A DNA stretch of 18,226 nt from Bacillota bacterium. Its GTDB lineage: Bacteria; Bacillota; Clostridia; Oscillospirales; Oscillospiraceae. The DNA lies in the NCBI GenBank assembly GCA_029268085.1, contig JAJUHD010000029.1:1-18226 (forward strand), written 5' to 3'. Both the position numbers and the translations under genes were made by a program. A model generated the notes under the pieces. It was not told where the DNA came from. It worked only from the letters and a program-made list of their open reading frames with translations, and did no database searches. The first letter of the stretch is position 1. Each line of letters starts with the position of its first letter. Positions 1 through 6,852 of the stretch are shown here, in pieces.

Positions 1-1
1 A

Positions 2-751
2 ACGCTTTTGTCCGCGCTTCAGAACAGCGACGGCGGTTATTCAAGCGGCAATGCCGCAAATTCCGAGAGCTGCGCTCAGGTCATTATTGCACTATGCGAG
101 CTTGGCATAAGCCTTGACGACGAACGCTTTGTAAAAAACGGTAACCGTCTGCTTGACAAGCTGCTTACATACCAGCTCCCGGATGGCGGCTTCGAGCATG
201 TGAAGGGCGGCGGCTCCAACGGGACAGCAACCGAACAAGCCCTGCTTGCACTTGCGGCGGCAAAGCGCGCCGAATACGGCAAAGTCAGCCTGTATAAGAT
301 GGTGACATTTTCGGATATTCAAGGGTACGAAAATCAGAACAAAATCGAGGCTCTTGCAAACGCCGGACTGGTTAGCGGGATGGGTAGCGGGCTTTTCGAG
401 CCGCACAAAACAATGACGCGCGCAGAGTTCTGCTCCATCACGGTGAAGGCTTTAGGGCTTGAAAAGAAAACGTCGGCCCTATTTGCAGACGTTCCGCAAG
501 ACGCTTGGTATTCCGGGTATGTCGGCGCGGCCTACAATGCCGGCATCATAAAAGGAAGCTCCGCAACAACCTTCACGCCGAACGGCACGATAACCGATGT
601 GGAGGCTCGTATCATGCTCTCCCGAGCTGCCGTTCTGCTGGGGCTGCGTGACAAACCGGAGGAGGGCTGGTATCCTTCCGCTGTCTGTATAACACGCTGC
701 GAGGTATCCTCGCAAGTTTACGACTTACTCAATGAGGCCGGACGTATATGA
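2..751 (+). CDS. SLH-anchored protein with prenyltransferase/transcobalamin-like toroid repeats (5' partial)
   Basis: The reading frame is open to the left edge, so the N-terminus is missing. The apparent TTG start at 8 is an internal leucine codon. The visible first third carries repeats of the squalene-cyclase/prenyltransferase alpha/alpha-toroid type (NSDGGYSSG, then LPDGGFEHVKGG about 50 residues later). The remainder has two SLH modules (FSDIQGYENQNKIEALANAG..., then FADVPQDAWYSGYVGAAYNAG...), which bind secondary cell-wall polymer. The protein is therefore probably exported and held on the wall. It overlaps the next gene by ATGA, and that gene encodes DUF4430. The same toroid plus DUF4430 pair makes up animal transcobalamin and intrinsic factor, so corrinoid capture is a reasonable inference. 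The ligand is not shown by the sequence. Confidence 0.8.
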   Translation, partial: TLLSALQNSDGGYSSGNAANSESCAQVIIALCELGISLDDERFVKNGNRLLDKLLTYQLPDGGFEHVKGGGSNGTATEQALLALAAAKRAEYGKVSLYKMVTFSDIQGYENQNKIEALANAGLVSGMGSGLFEPHKTMTRAEFCSITVKALGLEKKTSALFADVPQDAWYSGYVGAAYNAGIIKGSSATTFTPNGTITDVEARIMLSRAAVLLGLRDKPEEGWYPSAVCITRCEVSSQVYDLLNEAGRI

Positions 752-1455
752 AACCTAATATAAAAAGAATTTTAGCCGCTCTTGCTATTATTCTTGTGCT
801 TGCTATAGCTTTTTTTATCCAGAGCGGACCGGTTTTCAACTCGGAGCCAACCGCAAGCATTTCTGTTACGGCGAGAGCAGAAACTCCGTCTCCGGCTGAT
901 GCGTCCGAAGCTACGGCCTACGAAAACATCGTGACGCCATCACTGCCCGCGGATTCCTCGGAAGGCTCCGTTCAACATCCTTCGCAAAAGCCCGCAGGGG
1001 AAGGTGCCCCCGCGTGTTCGGCTCAGCCTCCGGGAACAGCGTGTCCGGAGGAAAAAACGCCGGCCTGTACGCTTACTATAAGCTGCAAAACGATTCTGGA
1101 CAACATGGACAAGCTTACGAAGGAAAAGGAATCGTTTATTCCGGCGGACGGCTGGCTTCTGAGCGTCACGGATGCGGGATTCACCGACGGGGAAACGGTT
1201 TTCGATGTGCTTCAACGGGAGCTTAAAGCTCGCGACATGCATCTCGAATTTACAACCTCGCCTATGTACAACACTGTCTACATTGAGGGTATCTGCAACA
1301 TTTATGAGTTTGACTGCGGAGAACTGTCCGGCTGGATGTATTCGGTCAACGGCGTGTTTCCGAGCTGCGGATGCAGCGAGTACAAGCTTTCGGACGGGGA
1401 TATCGTCGCGTTTGTCTATACCTGCGATCTTGGCCGCGATGTCGGAAAAGGATAG
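748..1455 (+). CDS. Membrane-anchored DUF4430 (transcobalamin C-terminal-like) protein
   Basis: A 235-residue protein with an N-terminal hydrophobic segment at about residues 7-24 (signal peptide or anchor). A Pro/Ser/Thr/Ala-rich spacer of about 80 residues follows, then a C-terminal DUF4430-like domain at about 107-228. That domain shows the hallmarks GWLLSVTDAGFTDGETVFDVL and, at about 195-202, GWMYSVNG. DUF4430 corresponds to the beta domain of transcobalamin-type vitamin B12 binders. Six cysteines lie in and just before the domain. The start codon overlaps the stop of the SLH/toroid gene, and ecfT follows 6 nt downstream. The protein probably sits on the outer face of the membrane and hands ligand to the ECF transporter. 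The family call is firm; the ligand is inferred. Confidence 0.8.
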   Translation: MKPNIKRILAALAIILVLAIAFFIQSGPVFNSEPTASISVTARAETPSPADASEATAYENIVTPSLPADSSEGSVQHPSQKPAGEGAPACSAQPPGTACPEEKTPACTLTISCKTILDNMDKLTKEKESFIPADGWLLSVTDAGFTDGETVFDVLQRELKARDMHLEFTTSPMYNTVYIEGICNIYEFDCGELSGWMYSVNGVFPSCGCSEYKLSDGDIVAFVYTCDLGRDVGKG

Positions 1456-1461
1456 AGATAT

Positions 1462-2352
1462 ATGAACGATACTTTTTCAAGCTATCACCCGATTGTGAAT
1501 TTCGTATGGTTTGCTGCGGTTATCGTTTTTTCAATGCTTTTCATGCATCCGGTTATGCTGCTGATTGCGCTCATCTGCGCCACAGGCTATGCCTCCCGTC
1601 TTATAGGAGGCATAGCCTTCCGCGCGTCTTTCAGATACCTGCTGCCTGTTATGCTGCTGACTGCCGCGCTCAATCCTGTATTCAATCATGAAGGCGTGAC
1701 GATACTTTGCTGGCTTCCGAGCGGAAACCCGCTGACCATGGAAGCCATACTTTACGGACTTGCAGCCGCCGTCATGCTGGTGACGGTCATCGAGTGGTTT
1801 GTCTGCTTCAACCGCATAATATGCTCCGATAAATTCGTATATCTGTTCGGACGGATTTTCCCCGCGCTGGGGCTGCTGCTCTCGATGACTCTGCATTTTG
1901 TCCCTCTTTTCAGCGCCCGGATCAAAGCGGCGGCGGAAGCGCAGAAGGCAATTGGAAGAGATATATCGTCAGGAGGCATTTTAAGACGAACCGGACTCGG
2001 TCTTAAAATACTGTCCATCGCTGTCACATGGTCGCTGGAAAACTCCATTGAAACGGCGGACTCCATGAGAAGCCGCGGCTATGGGCTGCCCGGAAGGACA
2101 TCCTTTTCGGTTTTTCGTTTCGAAACCCGTGACGCATACGCGCTGACATTCACTTTTTTCTGTTCTGCATATATCATTGCCGCGGCAGTGTCAGACGGCA
2201 CCGTCTGGCACTATTATCCGGCGGTTTCGGGAGCCCTTGCCGAGCCATATACTATCAGCGTATTTTTTGTCTGGCTCGCGCTTTGCGCCATGCCGCTATT
2301 TCTCGGAGTAAGGGAGGGACGGAAATGGAAGTCTTTGATATCCGAGATCTAA
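1462..2352 (+). CDS. ecfT: ECF transporter transmembrane component EcfT (cobalamin-type operon)
   Basis: A 296-residue multi-spanning membrane protein of the EcfT/CbiQ family, the scaffold that couples ATPase strokes to the S component. Hydrophobic segments fill the N-terminal half and the C-terminus. The cytoplasmic coupling region holds the two short motifs that dock into the ATPases: AQKAIGRD in the place of the usual ARG motif, and MRSRGYG with the normal S-R-G. The first motif is therefore degenerate. The gene lies 6 nt after the DUF4430 gene and its last 28 nt overlap the ATPase/S fusion, so it is translationally coupled to it. It is clearly different in sequence from the second EcfT at 6853-7644. 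Confidence 0.9.
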   Translation: MNDTFSSYHPIVNFVWFAAVIVFSMLFMHPVMLLIALICATGYASRLIGGIAFRASFRYLLPVMLLTAALNPVFNHEGVTILCWLPSGNPLTMEAILYGLAAAVMLVTVIEWFVCFNRIICSDKFVYLFGRIFPALGLLLSMTLHFVPLFSARIKAAAEAQKAIGRDISSGGILRRTGLGLKILSIAVTWSLENSIETADSMRSRGYGLPGRTSFSVFRFETRDAYALTFTFFCSAYIIAAAVSDGTVWHYYPAVSGALAEPYTISVFFVWLALCAMPLFLGVREGRKWKSLISEI

Positions 2353-4991
2353 CCTTTACTTATCCCGAACAGAACGAGCCTGTGCTGAAAAACCTGTCTT
2401 TCAAAATATATTCGGGAGAATTTATCGCTCTCATCGGGCTTTCTGGATGCGGAAAATCCACGCTTCTGCGCCAGCTCAAAACTGTTCTCACGCCGCATGG
2501 GGAACGCAGCGGCGAGGTTTTATTCGAAGGCCAAGCTCTTGCCGACATCGATATCGGACGTCAGACTTCGCATATCGGCTTCGTGCGGCAGTCACCCGAA
2601 GATCAGACCGTTACGGACAAGGTGTGGCACGAAATGGCCTTCGGGCTAGAAAGTCTGGGTCTAGAGACGCCTGCGATACGCGGCAGAGTAGCCGAAACGG
2701 CCAGCTTTTTCGGCATACAGAATTGGTTTTACAAGGATGTCTCCGAGCTTTCCGGCGGACAAAAACAACTGTTGAATCTTGCGTCCGTGATGGTCATGCA
2801 GCCATCCGTCCTGATTCTGGACGAGCCGATCTGCCAGCTTGACCCAATTGCCGCGGAGGAGTTCCTTTCGTCAGTGGGCAAGATTAACAGAGAGCTCGGC
2901 ACAACGGTTGTCCTTGCGGGACACCGCTTGGAGGAAGTACTCCCGCTTGCCACGCGTGTAATCGTGATGGACGGGGGAAAAATCATTTGCGACAAGCCGC
3001 CTGAGAAAATAGGCGAGGCGCTCAAGGCGCTGGGGCACCCGATGCTTTTCTCCATGCCGGCGCCTATGCGAGTCTGGGCGGCGCTTGAAACAGGGCAGCC
3101 CTGCCCCCGAAATGTTGTTGAGGGACGCAAATGGCTTGCAAAATATGCGGAGAGCCATGACCTTGCCGCTCTGACAACGGAAAAGCATACCGCTCCGCCT
3201 TCGGCTACTTCAGCTGTTGAGCTTCAAAACGTATGGTTTCGTTACGGCATAAATGGGCCAGATGTAATAAAGGGACTGTCCGTTAAAGCATATTATGGCG
3301 AGCTTTTCTGCATATTGGGCGGAAACGGCACCGGCAAGACAACGGCGTTGTCGCTCATGTCCGGACAGAAGAAGCCGTACCGCGGCGAAATAAAACACCG
3401 CACAAGTTCTGTTGCGGCGCTCCCTCAGGACCCGAAGCTGCTTTTTCTTAAAAAGACGGTTTTTGAAGAGCTTATGGAAATGCTCGCAGAATCAGAGCTT
3501 CCGCAGGAGGAAAAGCGGCGTCTTGCGCTTTCGGCCGCCAGACTTTGTAAAATTGAGTCCCTGTTATCCCGCCATCCCTACGATCTATCCGGCGGCGAAA
3601 TTCAGCGCGCAGGGCTTGCCAAGGTTTTGCTTCTCCGGCCCAAGATGCTTCTGCTGGATGAGCCGACTAAGGGACTGGACACGGAGTTTAAGCGCGTTTT
3701 TGCAGGCATTATAAAGAATCTCACCAAAAACGGCGTATGCGTCGTTATGGTGAGCCATGACGTGGAATTCTGCGCGGAATATGCCGACCGCTGCGCGTTG
3801 TTTTTTGACGGAGCTATCGTCATGGAAAATACAACACGCGCGTTTTTCAGTAACAGCAGCTTTTACACGACATCCGCCAGCCGAATGGCGCGCGGGCTTA
3901 TCCCGAACGCCGTTACAACCGAGGACATAATTATATCCTGCGGCGGAAAGCAGGAAGAACTCACGGAGATTGACTGCGATGCTGACGATGGGGATTTCGG
4001 TGACTCGGTACAGCCTTCCGCAGAAAAACATATTAACGAGACAAAACTTCCGCTCTGGCGCAGAATTTTCGCCGTTGTCTCCGGCGCTGCGGTGCTCGGC
4101 ACTTTTGTTTACTCTCTCAGAAAGGTCGATGTGACGAAAATTTTGACGAGCGGAGCGCTTGAGGGTTATAAAGGAGAATACATCTCCATTTATCTTGTTT
4201 TAATAGCGGCGCTGTTTATTTTTGCGCTCTGTGTAAGCGGAAGAACGGGAGGGAAGGCCTGTATTGCACAGACAGAAGAAACAAAACACCGCTTGCCGGG
4301 ACGTACGCTTTTAGCGACGCTTGTGATTCTCGTTGCAGTACCGGTTACTGTTTTTATCGGCATACAATATTTGGGCGATCGGAAATATTACTTCATTTCG
4401 CTGCTGGTAATTCTGGAGGCCATGCTGCCCTTCGGTTTCGTCTTTGAAAGCCGCAAGCCCCAAGCGCGGGAACTGGTTGTGATCTCCGTACTCTGCGCCC
4501 TCGGAATAGCAGGACGCGCGGCTTTTTTCGCTTTGCCGGGTTTTAAGCCGGTGCTTGCCGTAGTTATAATTTCTGGAGTGGCCTTCGGAGGAGAGACAGG
4601 CTTTCTCGTAGGGGCAGTAACCATGTTTGCAAGCAATATGCTGTTCGGTCAGGGACCGTGGACGCCGTGGCAGATGTTTGCGATGGGCATTGCCGGTTTT
4701 CTTGCCGGAATCCTGTTCCGCAGGGGCTTAATGAGAAGAGACCGGCTTTCATTGAGCGTTTTCGGCGCGCTGGCGGCAATCATCGTATATGGCGGGATTA
4801 TGAATCCTGCGGCTATCCTTATGCACCAGCCAAACCCTACAATTGAAATGCTGCTGGCTTCTTACGCTGCCGGCTTTCCTGTAGACCTTGTGCACGCGGC
4901 GGCTACAGCAAGCTTTTTGTGGTTCATTTCACAATCGCTGTTGGAAAAACTCGACCGCATAAAAGTAAAATACGGGCTTATCGACCGATAG
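2325..4991 (+). CDS. Fused EcfA-EcfA'-S component protein, CbrT-like (predicted cobalamin transporter)
   Basis: An 888-residue fusion of two ABC ATPases and an S component. The start is set at ATG 2325, behind AGGGAGGG. ATPase 1: Walker A GLSGCGKST at 38-46, Q-loop RQSPEDQ, signature LSGGQKQ, Walker B VLILDEP, switch His in LAGHR. ATPase 2: Walker A GGNGTGKTT at 332-340, signature LSGGEIQ at 421, LLLDEPTKGLD, MVSHD. After an acidic linker, hydrophobic segments begin at about 575. The S-component core (about 714-885) carries GQGPWTPWQMF near 775, which I associate with the CbrT group of ECF S components predicted to take up cobalamin. Two extra membrane segments precede the core. ECF subunits are usually separate, so the A-A'-S fusion is unusual. 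Only EcfT remains a separate chain. Confidence 0.88.
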   Translation: MEVFDIRDLTFTYPEQNEPVLKNLSFKIYSGEFIALIGLSGCGKSTLLRQLKTVLTPHGERSGEVLFEGQALADIDIGRQTSHIGFVRQSPEDQTVTDKVWHEMAFGLESLGLETPAIRGRVAETASFFGIQNWFYKDVSELSGGQKQLLNLASVMVMQPSVLILDEPICQLDPIAAEEFLSSVGKINRELGTTVVLAGHRLEEVLPLATRVIVMDGGKIICDKPPEKIGEALKALGHPMLFSMPAPMRVWAALETGQPCPRNVVEGRKWLAKYAESHDLAALTTEKHTAPPSATSAVELQNVWFRYGINGPDVIKGLSVKAYYGELFCILGGNGTGKTTALSLMSGQKKPYRGEIKHRTSSVAALPQDPKLLFLKKTVFEELMEMLAESELPQEEKRRLALSAARLCKIESLLSRHPYDLSGGEIQRAGLAKVLLLRPKMLLLDEPTKGLDTEFKRVFAGIIKNLTKNGVCVVMVSHDVEFCAEYADRCALFFDGAIVMENTTRAFFSNSSFYTTSASRMARGLIPNAVTTEDIIISCGGKQEELTEIDCDADDGDFGDSVQPSAEKHINETKLPLWRRIFAVVSGAAVLGTFVYSLRKVDVTKILTSGALEGYKGEYISIYLVLIAALFIFALCVSGRTGGKACIAQTEETKHRLPGRTLLATLVILVAVPVTVFIGIQYLGDRKYYFISLLVILEAMLPFGFVFESRKPQARELVVISVLCALGIAGRAAFFALPGFKPVLAVVIISGVAFGGETGFLVGAVTMFASNMLFGQGPWTPWQMFAMGIAGFLAGILFRRGLMRRDRLSLSVFGALAAIIVYGGIMNPAAILMHQPNPTIEMLLASYAAGFPVDLVHAAATASFLWFISQSLLEKLDRIKVKYGLIDR

Positions 4992-5093
4992 GCAAACAAC
5001 AAAGCAGACGCCTTCGTTTAGGATGGCGCTCTGATGCAATATGAGGTATACTTGCGATATATGTGCTCAAAAAGGACTTAACGGAGGGATAAT
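4992..5093. other. Intergenic gap after the cobalamin-type operon
   Basis: This 102 nt gap holds a weak GACGCC/GGCGCT hairpin near 5007-5031 with no T run, so it is not a convincing terminator. TATACT at 5047-5052 could be a -10 box for the following Cys-rich gene, but the hexamer 17 nt upstream (TGGCGC) is poor. A clear ribosome site, GGAGGG, sits at about 5083-5089. The small gene may be read through from the operon or have a weak promoter of its own. Confidence 0.4.
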
Positions 5094-5363
5094 ATGCCTG
5101 ATAATGACCATACCGGCGGTAAGAATTACTCCTATTTCAGCAATACAAAATGCGAGTTTTTTCCCTGCCACAAAACAGATGACAGCGGCAACTTCAACTG
5201 CCTTTTCTGCTACTGCCCGTTATACCATTTGGGCAAAAAATGCGGCGGCGATTTCAAATATCTGACGGATGGACTCAAGGATTGCAGTGCATGCATTATG
5301 CCTCATAAGCGTGAAAACTATGACGCAATTATTAAAAAAATTTGCCTCTCCGAGCTCAGATAA
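5094..5363 (+). CDS. Cysteine-rich small domain protein (probable metal binder)
   Basis: An 89-residue soluble protein with nine cysteines at 20, 25, 36, 39, 41, 50, 64, 67 and 84, including CLFCYC and DCSAC. This fits the 'cysteine-rich small domain' family (PF04071-like), thought to bind metal and, as I recall, also found linked to cobalamin biosynthesis enzymes. The ATG follows a good GGAGGG site with normal spacing. It lies 102 nt downstream of the cobalamin-type ECF operon on the same strand, so a role in corrinoid or cobalt handling is plausible but unproven. Its stop codon abuts the terminator of the opposing transcription unit, so the two are convergent. Confidence 0.75.
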   Translation: MPDNDHTGGKNYSYFSNTKCEFFPCHKTDDSGNFNCLFCYCPLYHLGKKCGGDFKYLTDGLKDCSACIMPHKRENYDAIIKKICLSELR

Positions 5364-5401
5364 AAAGCCGCCGCCCGCACTGGTTGCAGTACAGACGGCT
5401 T
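5361..5401 (-). terminator. Intrinsic terminator, minus strand
   Basis: Read on the minus strand, AAGCCG (5396-5401) pairs with CGGCTT (5365-5370). Inside lies a second hairpin in which GTACTG pairs with CAGTGC around a CAAC loop. A TTTTTA run follows directly. On the plus strand no T run follows, so it acts mainly leftward. It closes the putative small RNA and/or the methyltransferase transcript. Confidence 0.7.
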
Positions 5402-5447
5402 GGAGAAGTAAAGAAAGATTGAAAGATTGACTGTTGCTTTGATTCCA
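5361..5447 (-). ncRNA. Putative small RNA of about 87 nt with tandem UC-rich repeat
   Basis: A promoter element (5454-5495) just downstream of the methyltransferase stop points left toward a terminator at 5361-5401, with no coding frame between. The predicted RNA starts near 5447. Its 5' half is unstructured and pyrimidine-rich, with the 8-mer AATCTTTC repeated in tandem and then ACTTCTCC. It ends in the terminator hairpin. A second unit of the same length and design lies at 11922-12009. Alternatively this is only the 3' tail of the methyltransferase mRNA. Confidence 0.4.
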
Positions 5448-5453
5448 ATAAAT

Positions 5454-5495
5454 ACTTTATAGCATCAAAATATATTCCGCAAGCCGGGTATGGGG
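5454..5495 (-). promoter_or_regulatory. Promoter with shared CCCC-N6-GGCTTGY element (copy E)
   Basis: On the minus strand 5495-5477 reads CCCCATACCCGGCTTGCGG. Its TTGCGG serves as -35, with TAAAGT 17 nt on as -10 (or TATAAA at a 15-nt spacing). The -10 is the weakest of the five copies. It lies 9 nt past the methyltransferase stop and points toward the terminator about 90 nt away. Confidence 0.5.
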
Positions 5496-5504
5496 TTAAA
5501 GGAA

Positions 5505-6089
5505 TCATTTTTTTACGCCGACGATCTGCTGCATACGATCGTCCGAGATCGAAACGATAACATCGAAATACGGAGACAGCAGTGTTGTCAGCTCGTCGTC
5601 GGACATGAGCCCTACAGATACAGAGCTTGCATGTTCCATATGGTGACGGTCTATATCCTCCCGGCTATGACCGTGAGCGATCGTCAGTATTCCCCCTGAA
5701 TTAATGCATGAAGCAAGGTTCCTTATAAGAGAGCGCGGATCGGGGAAATGCGGAAATGCATTATATATTACACAGCGTTCGAAGCTTTGCTCAAAGCGTG
5801 CCGTTTCCGCATCGGCGCAGACGAACGAGACTCTTGGATCCGGATATTTCCCTTTTGCTATCTCTATCATTTTTTCGGATATATCGACAGCGGTTACACG
5901 GGCAACATTACGGTTCAGATAATAGGGTATTAAAACACCGGTTCCGCAGGCTACGTCAATAACTGATACGCCATCCGTGATTCCCGCATAATCGAGAATC
6001 GTTTTAATAATGTCATCATTTCTGACTGTATCCGCGTCCCATTGAGGAGCCAGCCGGTCAAAGAACTCAACAATTTGCTTTTTATCCAT
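5505..6089 (-). CDS. Class I SAM-dependent methyltransferase (194 aa)
   Basis: A short Rossmann-fold methyltransferase. Motif I is VIDVACGTGVL at about 43-53. The acidic end of strand 2 is in AVDISEKM (Asp near 69), and CADAETARF near 90-98 is the adenine-side motif. YNAFPHFPDP lies at about 108-117. The C-terminal part is short, so substrate identity cannot be read. The start ATG follows AAAGGAGAAAG with ideal spacing. It lies 141 nt downstream of an ECF S component on the same strand, across a long palindrome. TATAAT at 6124-6129 offers a -10, without a good -35. It is the last gene of the ECF unit or a separate unit. Association with the transporter suggests a cofactor-related or metallophore-related substrate, but this is inference. 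Confidence 0.85.
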   Translation of the reverse strand: MDKKQIVEFFDRLAPQWDADTVRNDDIIKTILDYAGITDGVSVIDVACGTGVLIPYYLNRNVARVTAVDISEKMIEIAKGKYPDPRVSFVCADAETARFEQSFERCVIYNAFPHFPDPRSLIRNLASCINSGGILTIAHGHSREDIDRHHMEHASSVSVGLMSDDELTTLLSPYFDVIVSISDDRMQQIVGVKK

Positions 6090-6133
6090 ACTTTCTCCTT
6101 TACGAAAAGTGCCTGCTTGCTGTATTATAAATC

Positions 6134-6216
6134 ATAAAACGAATGACGGGTGTATCCTTGTCCGTGCGAAGCATTTGTGCGGCCTAAGGTGTGCGAGCAT
6201 CCGCCATTCGTTTTAT
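6134..6216. repeat. Long imperfect inverted repeat (MITE- or REP-like palindrome)
   Basis: Left arm 6134-6152 (ATAAAACGAATGACGGGTG) and right arm 6198-6216 are reverse complements at 17 of 19 positions. The middle can form a further short stem (CCGTGC at 6162-6167 with GTGCGG at 6177-6182). It lies between the S component and the methyltransferase. It may be a miniature mobile repeat, an mRNA-processing hairpin or a weak terminator; on the minus strand the stem ends in CGTTTTAT. No transposase is present. Confidence 0.6.
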
Positions 6217-6230
6217 TCTGCTTGTACCGC

Positions 6231-6782
6231 TTAAGCCTTGACCCGGGGATAACGATCCGGAACAAGCTTTGCCTTCATAAGGGCGAAAACGATGCTTGGA
6301 ATTAAGACTAACTGGATGATGATTCCCGGAAGACTGGTTGCAAAATATCCTGTTGCCCATGCAGCAATGGAGTAGTCTCCGCGCGCAAAGATGAGAGCCT
6401 TAGCGATTCCTCCGATAATACGGCCGCCGAGCATTGCGATAACAAGGCTTATGTACAGGTCGGCATACACATTCTTAGTATTTACAAGCTTCATCATTAG
6501 CCCGCAGAGAGTTCCGTAAACAGCGATTTCAACCATCATAGAAGGCAGATACGCTGCGGGGGGCATTCCGGTAAACAGCGAGGAAAGCGCGGGACCGGCC
6601 AAACCGCACAGCAGACCATACTGCCAGCCGCAGATAAGCCCGCAGAGCAGGACGGGGATATGCATAGGGCAGTATATCGAACCGGCGTTAGGAACAGCGT
6701 GGAATGCCATCGGCAGAACAACGCAGAGTGCAATGCAGGCCGCGGTGATGATCGATTTTTTGACAGTTGTCATTGTTGTCAT
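6231..6782 (-). CDS. ECF transporter S component (substrate unknown)
   Basis: A 183-residue, highly hydrophobic protein with about six membrane segments, typical in size for an ECF substrate-binding subunit. Distinct stretches are CPMHIPVLLCGLICGWQYG, SLFTGMPPAAYLPS and GGRIIGGIAKAL, which resemble the general ECF_trnsprt family (PF12822). I cannot assign the vitamin from sequence; pantothenate, HMP/thiamine precursor and pyridoxine carriers are related options. It is the last member of the ecfA1-ecfA2-ecfT-S cluster, 70 nt after ecfT. GGAGG lies 10 nt before the chosen ATG; the second ATG at 6773 is an alternative. A six-codon frame with its own AGGAG site ends at this start (see findings). 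Confidence 0.88.
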   Translation of the reverse strand: MTTMTTVKKSIITAACIALCVVLPMAFHAVPNAGSIYCPMHIPVLLCGLICGWQYGLLCGLAGPALSSLFTGMPPAAYLPSMMVEIAVYGTLCGLMMKLVNTKNVYADLYISLVIAMLGGRIIGGIAKALIFARGDYSIAAWATGYFATSLPGIIIQLVLIPSIVFALMKAKLVPDRYPRVKA

Positions 6783-6852
6783 TTGTTAGGCACCTCCATA
6801 ATATATCTCCTCATATCTCGCACCTGCTTCGCTCAATGCGAAATATGGCAGA

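Noticed and set aside
8..10. TTG at 8 as the true start of the first gene
   Set aside because: The frame is open to the window edge, the protein begins in the middle of a toroid repeat and has no signal peptide, as expected for a truncated gene.
3585..4031. Antisense frame of 148 codons within the EcfA fusion
   Set aside because: Shadow of the real coding strand, with no domain and no initiation site.
4992..5040. Terminator after the cobalamin-type operon
   Set aside because: The stem is short and no T run follows.
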